NCBI GenBank assembly: GCA_001724265.1
Contig: MEDY01000216.1
Location: forward strand, 1 to 49,262
DNA length: 49,262 nucleotides
Direction: 5' to 3'
From: Rhizaria sp. SCN 62-66
Lineage: Eukaryota; Rhizaria, unplaced
Shown here one piece after another: positions 29,643 to 41,157 of the stretch. The position numbers and the translations under genes were made by a program. How positions within the stretch are numbered: position 1 is the stretch's first letter; the number at the start of each line of letters is the position of its first letter. Below the pieces are notes generated by a model, which saw only the letters and a program-made list of their open reading frames with translations, was not told the DNA's origin and did no database searches.

Positions 29643-31549
29643 TTACAGCCGCCTTTGTTGTTGCTGCTGCTGCAACATCTGTTCTTGCAGACTTACCGAC
29701 CCAGAGCTTGCAATGAGCACTACACGGCGCTTTTGGTCCGCGCCAGCAAGCCTCATCCGAATCAGGTCGTGCGCGCTCAGACGCGATGCTGCGCCGCGTT
29801 GTTGCGGGGTTGCCGCAGCGCCGCCTGCTGCCTGTTGCGCACCGGCATTCGTGTTGCCTGTACTAGTCGCGTTTTCCTTGTCCTCTGTGGTATCAGACTC
29901 GTTTGCATGCCTGCTTAAAGCGCTGCTGCGCTGTTTTGCTGTCCTTGCTCTTAACGCAGCAGCAGAAGTCCTTGTTTTGTTGCTCACAGCTGGCCCCGCT
30001 GCAGTTGCAGCGTCTAACGCCGCGCTAATTTGAGCCGCTGCCTCTGTGCCAGGTTCCAGCGCGGCCACCGGCGACGGCAGCGGCAGCGTATGCGATCGCG
30101 TGGTATCGGCCTCGGTTTTCACATCAGCACTGCTTGCTGTATCGGAAGTTTTGCGAAGAGATGAGGCAGTGACAATTGGCGATGCCGCAGAACGGGCGGC
30201 GGAAGCTACTGCAGCAGCTGCTGCAACAGCGGCGGCTGCGGCAGAGACAGGCACTGCAAGGGCGGCGCGCACAGACGCGGGTTGGCGGGGCAGGGGCAGT
30301 GGCGACAGCGGCAGCGGGGACGATGACGCCTCTGCCGTTCGAGCCCCGGCTGCAGGTGACTGAGAGCGCACCGAGTGCCGACGCCTGCTTGTATGAACTT
30401 GAGACGGGGGGCTAAACTGAAAGCTTATATCATTGCCACTTGCGTCCGAGCGAATTGTCAATGGTGATAGGCCTGCTGTTGTGCGCCCTAAATCCGACTG
30501 GCTAGGTGCAGGGTAGAACGAGAACGTTTGATCGCTCTCGTCGCCACTGTCGCTTTCGCCGTAGCGTCGGTCATTGCGCCGTCTGCGTTGTCGCTGGTGC
30601 AGACGACGCTGCCCAGTCGCGCCTAACCTTGCAGCAGCGCCAGTGCTAGTGCCCGCTCTATTTTGACTACTTAGATCATCGTCCACTTTTGTTTGCGAAT
30701 CTAGTCGCTGTGAAAATGAGTTGTGGAGTGAGAGCGCGCGGAGGCCCCGGGTATCGAACGCATGACCAGCCCTCCCGCCCCAGTTCGCCAAACCACTCCA
30801 CGCCGCCACTAGCGCGGCAAGTGAGATGAAAGTGGTGAGGACTACGACCGCGGCCTTGCCTGCATCACGTCCTGGCAGCAGCGAGGGGAATGGCGAGGGG
30901 GCCCAGTCGCCAGCGCCCGCCCACAACCAGGGGGCAGCGGAGCGTGCGAGTGATGAAGGATGGAGTTGAAGATGAAAGATTGTAACTGGCTCGTCAAGGG
31001 TCACAGTGAGTGTGGTGGGCGCAAAGAGTGGAGACGAGAGTGGGAGTACAGTACTTAAGCTGGCGGCCTTGGTTGCAGTGTTCATGGGAACTGATGAGGG
31101 GTTCAGAGAAACATGCGCACGCAGCGATGAAGAGAAAGTGGTGTTTTCTGGTAGAACCCAGTCTGCAATGATTGGGCCTGTGCGCAAAATGTCAGTTGAC
31201 AGTTCTTGTGAGATGTGAACAATACGAAACTATTTGTGCTTCAAGTCATGACGTGAGATTCGCTTAGTAAGCTTAAGAACGTACGGTATGGTGTCCAGGA
31301 GGTATAGAGCGTATCGAGAGTTTTCACAAGGCGAGTAGATGTTTCATCGTTTACGTAAAGAAACGTGATGACGACTGGAAGTGAGAGCGCTGGGTCAAGT
31401 GGCGCAGTGCAACTATCATCAGGAAGCACGATACCCTTCAGGAAAGCCGCCTCGTTGAGCGAGATTGGAGTTGTCGCTTCATCTGCCAATATGCCTAAGC
31501 AGAGACACAATACCCCTATAAAAAGCAGCAAAGTCTCAGCAAGACCCAT
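29643..31549 (-). CDS. predicted type I membrane protein with signal peptide, unknown function
   Basis: Exon 1 is 31285-31549 and exon 2 is 29643-31177. The intron at 31178-31284 has donor GTACGT and acceptor CACAG, with phase 1 kept. A second acceptor, ACAAG at 31205, is also in frame and would add nine residues, but it breaks the YAG pattern of all other introns. The product is 599 residues ending in TAA. Residues 1-22 (MGLAETLLLFIGVLCLCLG...) form a signal peptide. The lumenal part has beta-like stretches: LPVVITFLYVND, IIADWVLPENTTF and TLTVTLDEPVTIFHLQL. One TM helix (VVVLTTFISLAALVAAW) lies near 195-215. The cytoplasmic tail of about 380 residues is Ser/Ala/Arg-rich and ends in a Gln run. 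I do not recognise the family. The ectoplasmic part could be a small beta-sandwich. Confidence 0.75.
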
Positions 31550-31688
31550 TATCTTTATCGAGGTTTAGAGCGGCAAAAATGAGACTGGCTAAAACTACTT
31601 CAAGTCGTTCTCGTCCCACTGGCTTGTTCGCGGTTGCATGATTCAGATTATTTTCAAGTTGTTCGAAATGCAAATAAAGTTAGTACTG

Positions 31689-31694
31689 TTTATT
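31689..31694 (-). terminator. polyadenylation signal AATAAA (minus strand)
   Basis: TTTATT on the plus strand, about 92 bp beyond the TAA of the giant minus-strand gene. Confidence 0.55.
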
Positions 31695-31785
31695 AAAGCA
31701 AAATGAATCTCATAGTATATATCAAATCGATAATAGAGGTTTGAATAGTGTTTGATGTCACATCATATTCCTCGTATGATCCCAC

Positions 31786-34700
31786 TTAAAGATCCTTGAC
31801 AATCGTCGCGGCTTCCTCGGCTGCGAGCGCGCGCACAATGCTCTCCGCCCTCTCGGCTGCCACCGCAGCCGCGGCTCCCCATCCCGCGTTGGCCGCTGCC
31901 TCACTCATTGCAAGCCGCGCGATATCGCGTGCAGACAGTCCTCGCGGCCGGAGCAGCCACGCCCGCGAATCCAGCCCCACCTCGCTCATAGCGCTCGAGT
32001 TGGCCCCCGACTGTGTCGCGACCGTGGCGCATCCGCCAGTGCGCAGCCAGTGCGTGAGCAGCGGCGCGAAGAGCCGCCACCGCAGCGTGCCGAGCCTGGC
32101 CGCCGCGCTCGCGTCCCCGCCCTCGCTGCCGCTACCCACGGTCACATCATGAGACGGGGGCGCTGCGACCGCGCCGGGAGCGGTGAGCGCGGCGACCCAT
32201 GCCCCAGCCCAATCCGCGAGGCACAGCGCGGCCTCCTCTTGGCTCCGCGCCGCCGCAGCGAGCGCGGCCGCCGCGCTCGCCGGGGTGGCCGCGTCGCCCG
32301 CGAGAGCGCGCGCGAGGGACGCGAAACTAAGCCGCGTCTCGAGCGCGGTGGCGAGCCGACCCGTTGCAACGTGGAGGTCGCTCAGGGCCTGGAGCTGGAG
32401 GGACAGCAGCGAGAACTCACTCGCTGTCGTTGTCGTGAGAGGAGTGGAGCTTGAGTTGGCGCTAATGGCGGCGGCAGCCGCAGCAGAGGGTAAAAGCTGT
32501 TGCGGCGACGGCAGCACAGACAGTGCACGCGCATAAAGACACTCCGCAGCAGCCTCAGCAGCGGCCTCAGCAGCCGCCCCGTCGCCCATTGTAGCCTCCG
32601 CAACCACTGCCTGCAGCTTCTGTGTCGATGACAACGCCGAACCGCCTGACTTGTTGCCGGCAACGGCCGCGGCTGCAGCAGCGGCAGCGGTGGCTGTGGC
32701 GCTGGCGCTTGCAGTGGCCGAGGCCGTGGTGGGGTGCAGGGAGGAGTATTCCTCGGCTGCCAGGAACGGCCGCTGCCACGACACGTACGCCCACGACGCG
32801 GGCACGCACAACCCCTGTGCCGCGCTCGCAGCGCCAGCGGCCGCGGCATCAGCCTCGGCGGCGGCGACAGCGGCGGCGTCGGCGTCGGGCTCGGACTCGG
32901 AGATTGCGCGCAGAAGAGGCACGATGGCGTGCGGCGCGGTGGCGAACAGGAGCTTGACGAGCGACTCGAACACGCCTGGGGCCTCGCCCGCACTTGCGCT
33001 CGCATCAGCGCCGTTGTTAGCGCTGCTCGCGCTGGTTGGGCTCTCGAGAAGCAGCGTCGCGGTGAGCGCCGCTGCGCCGGCGGGCAGCGCGGGCAGCAGC
33101 GCGCGCACGCCCGAGGACAGGTAGTGGTACGACGGCGCAAACGGGCACGGGTGCGGCGACGGCGGCTGCGCGGCGCGCCACGGCAGCTGCACCGCCCACG
33201 CACCGCTCGCAGTCGTTGGCGTCGCCGCAGAGCTGCTCGCAGCCGTAGCGCCAGTAACGCTGTCACTGGCCGAAGTGTACGTGGACAGGCGAGTGGAGTC
33301 AATCGCTGCAAAGAGCGGGCCCAGCGCCAGCGCGGCAGCGGCGGCGGCGAGCGCTGCGCGGGGCCTGGTGGCGACGGCGGCAGCAAAGGCGGCCGGGCAC
33401 AGGCGCGGCAGCGGCAGAGGCGGCGGCGAAGGCGAGCGCGAGTACGAGAGCGGGGACGGAGACGCGTTGCGCGAGTAGTAGCTGCTTGTGTAGCTGTCGA
33501 CTCCGTGGGTCTGATGCGACTGTGGCTGCGGATAAGGCTGCGAAAGAAGGGATAGTGTCGATTGGCCAGCGTAAGCTCCCTGAGCTTTGTTTCTCGACGA
33601 GAACTCGTCGATCGAGACACCAAACATGCTGCTCTCCCCGAGATTAACTCCGACGCCGCGCAGGCCCAGCGCGCCGGGGCCCTGTGCACTCGCGTGGCCG
33701 TGGGTGGACACAGCGTGACTGCACGCGCGGGACGCAGCAAGCGCCTGCAATGACGCAGGCTCAAAGCAGGAGAGCGCGTCCAGTGACAAAGTACTGAAAG
33801 CGTCCAAGTGTGCAATCTGTTGCTGATGCAGCTGCTGGTGCACGAAGCCTGCATCGCGCGCTGTAGCAGCGGCAGCTGTGTTATTCGCAGCAGTGGAAGT
33901 GCTAAGTGCAGTCGCTGCCGTGAGCGGCGCCGGCAACAGCGAGACCACATCGGCAACCATGCCCAGCCCTTCGCCCTCTCCGTCCTCGCACACAACGGCG
34001 CCAGACTGCGGCTGCAATCGAGAGCGTAGCGACTGCGAGCGCAGAGACCGCGCACCCGCAGCTGACAGAGCACGCAGCGACCGCGCGGAATCAAGCGCAC
34101 TCACAACAGCCGCAAACCACGGCTCCAGAGTGCGGCTTAACTTCGAGTAGCCCTCGGGCGGCGGGGCCGCGACGCCGCGACCGGGAGCGCGGCCGCTGGC
34201 AGCTGTCGTCGGCGAGAGTGACATCGCGAGAGCGCGCGCGCGGGAGAAAGACGTGGGCTGTGTGAGAGCGAGTAAGAGCAGCAGCAGGCGGGCAGCGGGA
34301 GGTAGAGCGGAGCCGACAGCGGTGGCGGTGTCCGAGCCAGAGTCAGCTGCAGCAGTGGAGGCCAAAAGCGCAACAGCAACAGCCGATGTCAAATTGACGC
34401 TGCCATCACTCTTGATGTTTGGAGACGCTTCGGTGTTGATCGCGGCAACAGCAGCTCCCCAGGCGCCCGCGCCCCGCATCGCCGCAGTTTGTGAGTGACT
34501 GTGAACTGCGGCGCCGCGTGTCGAAATGGCCCCCTGTGGTGCAGCCTGCGACAGAGGCAGCGAGCGGCCAAGCGCAGCAGCGACATCGCGCCACCGCGTC
34601 GCAAGTGCGCCCGCCCTCTCACCGGCAGCAGCGCTTGCGGAGCCGCTGGCAACAGGCAGTGAGCGCCGGCCACCGGCCTCCGCGTTCGTGGCCGCGAGAG

Positions 34701-37250
34701 CGAGCGCAAGCGCGGGGGCCGAGGGGCACAAGCACCAGCCCACGGGTCCCGGACCGTGGCCCTGACGTGGTTGGCCGATCCGGCTGCGGCGGCGCTGGCG
34801 GCGTCCGCGCGCGCGGTGCTGCTGCGGCGACGAGTGTGGGTGCGACATCGACTGCGAGCGCGACTGCGAATGTGAGTGCGTCAGCGCGAGCGTGAGCGGA
34901 CGCTGCGGCAACTGGGGCTGCAGCAGCGGAGGCCAAGCAAGACCGGAGAGCGGTGCACCCATCGCACCGACCCCAGCACGAGGGTGGGGTCCTGAGTGCT
35001 GCCACTGTTGTTGCTGCTGGATGTGTTGCTACAATTGCATCTGGAGCGGCAGCGATGCCCGCAGCGCACGCACCATAGCTGTCTCGAGCACTGAAGCGCC
35101 TGCACTTGCGGTGGCAGCATGACAAGGCGTGAGGAGCAGAACGTCCTGGCTGCCGCCCTTGGCCTGCAGCAGCGGCCGCAGCGGCGCGGCGTCAGCAACC
35201 ACTGACGCGGAGATAAGACCGCCGGTCGCGAGCGAGAACACCTTGACGACCGTGAGCACGGGCCGCGCGCGGCTGCAGCGGTGGCGACTGGCGCGCTTGC
35301 CGCGACTGTGCGCGGAGCCAGACGCCGCAGCAGCGATGGCGGCGGTGGGCTGATTCTCAACGCCGACCGTGTTGTCAGATGCGGGATCCTCATTGGTACC
35401 ATTGCCGTGACCTGAAGATGTGACCGAGCTATCTGCGGGGAAACGCGAGCAGCGGCAGACGCAGTCGGCGTGGGAGCCCACAGTCGGGCGCAAATGCGGG
35501 GGCAGCAGCAGCAGCGGTGACGCAAGCGACACGCGCGCAGTGGCGGCTTGTGCGGGCAAACGACAATAGACAGGACTCGCAGAAGCAAGAGCCAGCGCGG
35601 CGTCGCCGTCAACAAGGGCGCACCGACAAGGGCATGCGCAGGGAAAGCGATGACAGCCCGTGTCTGTGATGCTCTTGTTGCTGTTTGTGGGCGGGTACGA
35701 GAAGAGAGGTGCGCACACAACGGCGACACCCGCCGCAGGCAGCACCGACAGTGATGTGAGTGACGCGGCTGGGCTCGCGCCAGGAACGTCCAGGCTCGCA
35801 CTATCATGGAAAAGCGGGAGCGATGGGAACGACTGCAGAGCCCGTGCACGCGCGCTCGCACGCAAAGTGGTGACAGCCGCCTTCACGGAATGACCGTGGC
35901 TGTGCGCAGGGGCTACGGTAGCAACCTCACCGTACTGCACCAGTGTCGGAGGGGCTGGAACCGCAGCAGCCGTAGAAGCTGCGGGCCAGACGAGTGCCCA
36001 CGGTCCAGTTCCTGCACTTGCTTGAACAGGTGCGCTCGAGTGCGTGCTCATGGAAGACGGGGGCGCACACCACACCCTGTTCAGGGTCGACGCTGCGCCG
36101 GAAGTGAACGCTGAGGGCAGCGGAAGTGGGCGCGCACAAACACGCAAACCTGCATGTGGAGCCACAGTTTCACAGCTGTTATCGTCAGAACTTGCTTTAC
36201 CGCTGCTGCTGGCACTTAGAACGGCAACGATGTCTGCGCTCGACAGATAATACAAGCACGGGTCCCATCCGTCGCCCGCTGAGGGGGCGCCAACGCCTGA
36301 CGCGATTGCGTTCGCGTCGTTGAGCAGCAAGAACGCGCCGTGGCGGCCGGCCCACGCGCTCTGCAGCGGCCGCGGCATCGTGGCCAGCGCGGCGGCCGCG
36401 GGGGCGCGCGCCGGATTCCCCGGCAGCACGCACACCGCAGCGGATGCGGCGGGTGCGGCGGCGCTGCCCAAGAGCGAGAAGGGACACACGGGGATCGAGG
36501 TGACCAGAGCGCGCAGCGCCGCGCTCGCAGCAGCTGCCGCGCCCGCCGCCGCTGCCGTGGCAGCAGCAGCGTCGGCGTCGACCGTAGCGGTGGCGTCGGT
36601 GGATGTCGAAGGCGCATGGACGATGGGCGAGTGCGAGTGTGAGTGTGACAGAGTCAGCGACAGTGCAGGCGTCTGGAGCGGCGCTGGCGACAGCGCCTGC
36701 AGCTGAGCGTGGGCCGAAGATGACGACGACGACGATGCGTTGGCGCAAGCGAAATGAGTGCGCAAAACGAGGGACAGCGACAGCGGTGCCCGACTCACGG
36801 TCACGCCGCTGCCCCCAGTTGCTGCAGTTGAGTCCTCGCCGTCAGCGGCGTTGGGGCCGCAGGTGGGGCAGTAGTGGCAGGCGCGGAGCCGGGCCAGTGC
36901 GAGTGCCACGTCCTTGACCGCGCTTGCATCACCTGCGGCCGCGGCCGCAGCAGCAGCGGCAGCGTAGCCAGCACGCGCATTGGCAATGGCAGCACCTGTA
37001 GGCATGCCGGTGGGCGCCGCCGAGAGCGCCGATATGAAAGCGGTCGTGGCGGGGGCAGGGAAGGCCACCGGCATCGTAACAAGGCCCAGCTCCGCGCCCT
37101 TGCGCGCGGCTGCGGCGTCGGCCTCGCGGGCATTCACATCATCGTTAGCATTGGGCGCGGAGGCACTCGTGTGAGAGTTGGGGAGAGTAATGGGTGCGCT
37201 GCAGAGAATGCATGGCACCACGACTGCCGCTGCAGGCGCCGCGGTCGTGA

Positions 37251-37294
<44 letters not shown>

Positions 37295-40200
37295 GTCGTG
37301 GTGACCGTCGTAGTCGCGGCGCGCGGCTTAGCTTCAGGGATAGACGGCTTATCGAAATCGTCAAGCGACAGCGTGACTTCCTCGTCATCGCCAGCCTTGT
37401 CGTTCTTGCGCTTCGCGCCGCCAGCAGCCTTGTCTTTGTTGTTGGCCCCATTCTTGGCGCCAGCGGCCGCAGAGCCCTTGTTGGCGGGCGTGGTCGGCCC
37501 CTTGCCTCCTTTACCCGCAGCGGCCTTGCCTGCAGCGGCAGGCCCTTTGGCGCCCGCCGCAGAGGGCGCGGGGGGCGCGGGTGGCAGCTGTGTGACAACG
37601 ACCTGCCCCTTTACAGCGGGGGCAGCAGCGGCCTCGGCGGCGGCGGCGGCCTCGGCGGCAGCAGCCTCGGCGGCAGCCGCCGCAGCGGCAGCGCGGGCAG
37701 TGGCGGCATCAACTGCGGCTGCGACAGCAGTGTCGCTCGCAACAGCAGCCGCAACGGCGCGGGCAGCAGACGCGCGCAACAGCGCGCTCGTAGCCGCAAC
37801 ACCGCTCGCGGTCAGCACCGACACAGCAAGGGGAAGGGTGGTTGCGTGCACAGAGTAGGAAGGGCCGATGCACGATTGTAATTGCTCAGAATGACTCGTG
37901 GAGCTGGTTGCAGCCGATTGAACAGTGTATACGGCAATAGCCGTTGGCATCGTCTTGGCGGCCTCAGAGACTTCGCTCTCGTCACCAGTTGCAGGAGACG
38001 GAAGCAGCCAAGTTACCGCGCCCACGGAGGCGGCAACAGCAGTCGCCTGCGGTTGCGCGTCCGTGGAGGCTGTGGTTAGCGCCGCCGCAGATACTGGCAA
38101 AGACGTGGCGTCGGCCTCAGCCTCAATGCCAGAGCCTGACGCGGACTGAAACAGTCGCTGCACCGGGAGCGGCGCTTGTGCCTGGACCGTTTGAGGCTGC
38201 GGCGACGGCAAGGGCGACGTCGAAGGCAAAGGCAGAGCGCTTTGCGTGGAAGCGAGAGGACGCCAGCAGCGCATCTGCGACAGCCATAGATACTGCAGCA
38301 CAGTGCCGTCACTCAGTGTCACCAGCAGCAGCCGCGCCTCGCTCTCAGCAGCGCTCCCACAGTCACCCGCCCTGCTTTCGCTCACGCCACTGCTGCTCTC
38401 GCCATCGGCAGAGGCATCTGCTGGGATCGAAAACAGGCGCTGCGCGTCGCCAAGTAAGCGAGCGCACGACAGACTGGCCGACTGCGACTGGGACGGCGCC
38501 GGCGCGCGCGAGGCCGCGCAGGGGACCGCGATGAACGTCGCATCGACAATACGCACCGTACGTGCGTGTGCAGCGGCGACAGGGCGCGGCAGCAACAACA
38601 GGAAGTCATTCGCGCTCGTAGACACATTGCCGATACTGTTTGTGGCTGCGGTGTCCGTGGCAACCGTGGGCAGGAGCCAGTGCCCAACGAGTTGCTCGCA
38701 GTCATCCGCGCCACGGTCGCCGTCACTGCTGCGCGGCACGCAGTCTCCGCAGCCGCTCGTCGGCGACAGAAACCGGGCCAGAGCGGGGGCGGCGGCAGCA
38801 GCAGCAGCAGCTGCTGCAGCAGAGACAGAGCCGACGCCAGCAGACGCGGCGTGCGCGCTGTGCTGGAAGCGGCTGCTGCTGGAGTTAGCGGGCGTCAGCT
38901 CCCTCATAGAAGGTGTAAGGGGCGAGTACGGGCGCGGGCCCACCAGCACCGCGGCTGCGAGCCCGTGGCCCGCAACGACGACGGCGGAGTTGGTCGCGGC
39001 ATCACTGACGACCGCCGGCGCAGCGCTGCTGCTGTTGCAGTGAACAGCCGCGCTTGCAAAAGACTGCGAATGCGAATGCGCTAGCGCGAGGTGCGGGTGG
39101 GACAGCGTGTGCGACAGCGAGAGCCCGAACGCCGCCTTCGGAGCACCGGCGCCGGCGCCATTGTCGCAGTTGGCGCTGCCGCCGTTGCTGCCGGCGCGGC
39201 CAAGAGACGGGGCGCGTGCGAGCCCGCCGCTGTTGTTGAAGACGAGGGCGCCAACGATGTCGTCGCCGTTGTGAGCACCATCGGCGTCGACGTCGTCGTC
39301 GTCGTCGTCGCTGCCGGTGCTTTCGTCATCATTGTCGTCGGCGCCGTCGTCGTCGTCGTGATGGTCGGAGGCGTCGGTGTCGGTGTCGTTTTCGCTGGCG
39401 CCACTGCTCCTGTCGCTGCTGTCGGCGGCGCCGGCATCGGCATCATCGATATCGCGAGAGCGCCGCCGCGGCCGCCGCGGCCGCTGCTGCCGCTGCTGCC
39501 GCTGCTGCCGCTGCTGCTGCTGCTCATGGGCACTTCCTGAACACAGCGCCGCAGCAACCGCACGCGAGACGGCGTCCGTCTCCGCAGCCACGACCCCACT
39601 CGCACTGCTGTTGCTGGTGCTGCAACTGCTGCTGCTGCTGCTGTTATAAATGCTGCTGGTTGCGGTCAACGCGGTGCTGCAAGTGGCCGAAGACTGCGCG
39701 GCGCGTGCACAGGCGTGCGCCGACAGCAGCGCGGGCACGGACGGGTAGCACCGCGCCCGCACCGAGACGGAGCTCGATACAGACTGTGACTCTGACTGCG
39801 ATTCTGACGGTGAGTGCGACTGTGGTAGTGGCTGTGTGTGTGTGTGCGACGGCGCTGGCGTCGCGGCGGCCAGCGCGGCGGCGAACAGTGGCGAGAGCAG
39901 CACGGACGCCGCTGCGGTCGCGGGGGTAAGCGCGGACGGAAACGGCGCTCCGTCGGCCGCGCCCGACGCAGCAGCAGCCGCCGCGGCAGCCGCGGAGGCT
40001 GGGGAGGCTGCGGAGGCGTTTGCGGCTGAGGACGGAGTGAAGAGCGCGGGGAAAGGCACGGGCGTCAGAAGAGGGAAGTTCTGCTGTTGCTGGTAATGCA
40101 ACGCAGCGGAGCGTGCGTGCTCAGAGCGCGCGCCTGAACCTACAGCGCATGCAGCGCGTGCGGCGCCCGCAGAGGAGGCGGAGGCAGCAGAGGCAGAGGC

Positions 40201-40314
40201 TGAGAAGGTGGAGGACGAGAGAGGGGCCGAGGCAAACGGGGAAGGAAAGCGGTAGCCTGTTGATAAGCCGGAAGCGGGCGCGGCACCATAAAAAGCGTCG
40301 CGGCCGGCCGACAT
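31786..40314 (-). CDS. giant (about 2,842 residues) protein of unknown function, in-frame TAG at codon 1762
   Basis: One continuous frame from ATG 40314 (MSAGRDAFYG) to TAA 31786, broken only by TAG at 35029-35031. The halves are 1,761 and 1,080 codons. Only 63 bp separate that TAG from the next ATG in the same frame, too little for a terminator plus promoter, so I treat this as one gene. I do not recognise it. Folded-looking pieces sit in Ala/Ser/Thr/Gln/Asp low complexity. Near 660-685 is LLLVTLSDGTVLQYLWLSQM, with the feel of a beta-propeller blade. PCILCSAPI near 1033 and CHYCPTCG near 1145 form a possible split zinc site. VLTVVKVFSLATGGLISASV comes near 1690, and the C-terminal part is alpha-helical, solenoid-like (LSLQLQALSDLHVATGRLAT). 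A propeller-plus-solenoid scaffold would fit. If UAG is a true stop here, it would be two proteins. Confidence 0.65.
35029..35031 (-). other. in-frame TAG, candidate sense codon in a Gln-rich context
   Basis: The minus strand reads ATG CAA TTG TAG CAA CAC, then ATC CAG CAG CAA CAA CAG. The TAG is flanked by the same frame, and five of the next seven codons are CAA or CAG. One C-to-T change from CAG gives TAG. The rival explanation is a 45-bp intron (donor GTGCGT at about 35073, acceptor GTAG, phase 0), shorter and more GC-rich than every other intron in the window (107-255 bp). Confidence 0.65.
37250..37299. repeat. (GTC)n microsatellite coding poly-Thr
   Basis: About 16 GTC/GTT triplets, read on the minus strand as ACG/GAC-frame Thr codons. 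They give a run of about 17 Thr in the giant gene, just after its Lys/Asp-rich segment. Confidence 0.9.
39289..39310. repeat. (GTC)n tract coding poly-Asp
   Basis: Seven GTC triplets read as GAC on the minus strand, in the strongly acidic N-terminal part of the giant protein. Confidence 0.85.
39481..39525. repeat. 9-bp repeat CCGCTGCTG coding Gln-Gln-Arg
   Basis: Four tandem CCGCTGCTG copies followed by CTG triplets. The minus strand encodes QQR repeats leading into an Arg-rich RPRRPRRRSRD stretch of the giant protein. Confidence 0.9.
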
Positions 40315-40854
40315 AGCGTGAATGAGCGGGTGTGGGTGACCAGGGGTGGGGGAAGTTGAGGAGAGGAATTCGAAGGCTCAATGCAGAGGCCTCGGCGGAT
40401 CCAACCTAAATCAGAAGATATACAGGTAGTAGAGAAGACACAATTAGAAAACAATGTCTCTGGGGTGCATTCAGTATCTGTGTTGCATGTAACAGGACTA
40501 TAGACGGATGATGTGTCTATAGACATCTTCACAAAGGCAGCGACGACGTTGCCTGCCTCAGTCTTGCACACGATCGTGGCACCTCGACAAATCCCTGCAC
40601 AGCCCCATGGCAAGGCGAGAATGCCATTAATGTGTGGCAGTCGGTCCTTCAACACAATTTTGAGCATTTTGTTAAATCGGTGCTGCTGGTGACGTCCGTG
40701 GTGTTGCTAAGCAATCGGTGGGAGGCACTTTCCTCGAACGGCCAGAAATCAGGGCATCGACAAAGCCTATTTGCCTTTGTATAGCGCGCCTGCATGTTGG
40801 CCTCGGAGAATACCTGCAAGGGTATGCCCGTAACGCGGTGTGTTCAATTCACAT
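40315..40854. promoter_or_regulatory. divergent gap upstream of the giant gene
   Basis: 540 bp between the giant gene's ATG and the small plus-strand gene. A minus-strand open frame (40667 downward, MLKIVLKDRLPHINGILALP) looks somewhat protein-like. However, it is in a different frame from the giant gene, and no GTNCGY donor exists in 40315-40670 to splice it on. I leave it unannotated. Confidence 0.4.
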
Positions 40855-41157
40855 ATGTTGACTTTCTTTGGTAAAACATTCAAATATGCGCCGTGCCCCT
40901 CCATGTATTGCCACAACTTGTTTGCTGCATCAAGCTCGATGTCATTATCAACTCATCTACGAGCATACCGTCGATACAAAAGAATGACTGCACCTATTCT
41001 CTCAATGCACCAATACATGCTACGTGTTATACGAAGTCATTTTTACTTAGGTGAATCATTCATATCCAACGCGGTCAAGAAAGCCAATGAGCTACGCTGG
41101 ACATTCGAGACACGCTCGATGATCAAGCGCAATACTAAACAAATCTACCATCGCTGA
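40855..41157 (+). CDS. small basic protein, possibly LYR-motif-like
   Basis: An open frame of 100 residues from ATG 40855 to TGA, standing alone in a long gap. GC is near 45%, unlike the big genes, but the protein is not low-complexity. It is rich in Arg, Lys, Tyr and Met: LRAYRRYKRMTAPILSMHQY, VIRSHFYLGESFISNAVKKA and LRWTFETRSMIKRN. The order (an xYRR helix, a Pro-containing turn, then a basic IR..F helix) resembles LYR-motif mitochondrial proteins, small factors that bind acyl-carrier protein and Fe-S or complex I/III/V clients. The motif reads RAYR rather than LYR, so this is a weak call. The first 30 residues could be a targeting peptide. It could also be a chance frame. Confidence 0.42.
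   Translation: MLTFFGKTFKYAPCPSMYCHNLFAASSSMSLSTHLRAYRRYKRMTAPILSMHQYMLRVIRSHFYLGESFISNAVKKANELRWTFETRSMIKRNTKQIYHR

Noticed and set aside
31178-31206. Upstream acceptor ACAAG for the signal-peptide gene intron
   Set aside because: In frame, but every other acceptor in the window is C/T-AG; CACAG at 31178-31182 fits that rule.
35029-35073. A 45-bp intron GTGCGT..TAG in the giant gene
   Set aside because: Not excluded, but disfavoured: shorter than half of the shortest supported intron and as GC-rich as the coding sequence.
40140-40667. Minus-strand frame starting MLKIVLKDRLPHIN upstream of the giant gene
   Set aside because: Wrong register relative to the giant gene, no GTNCGY donor to splice it on, and its end is a shadow of the giant gene's first codons. 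Could be revisited with RNA data.
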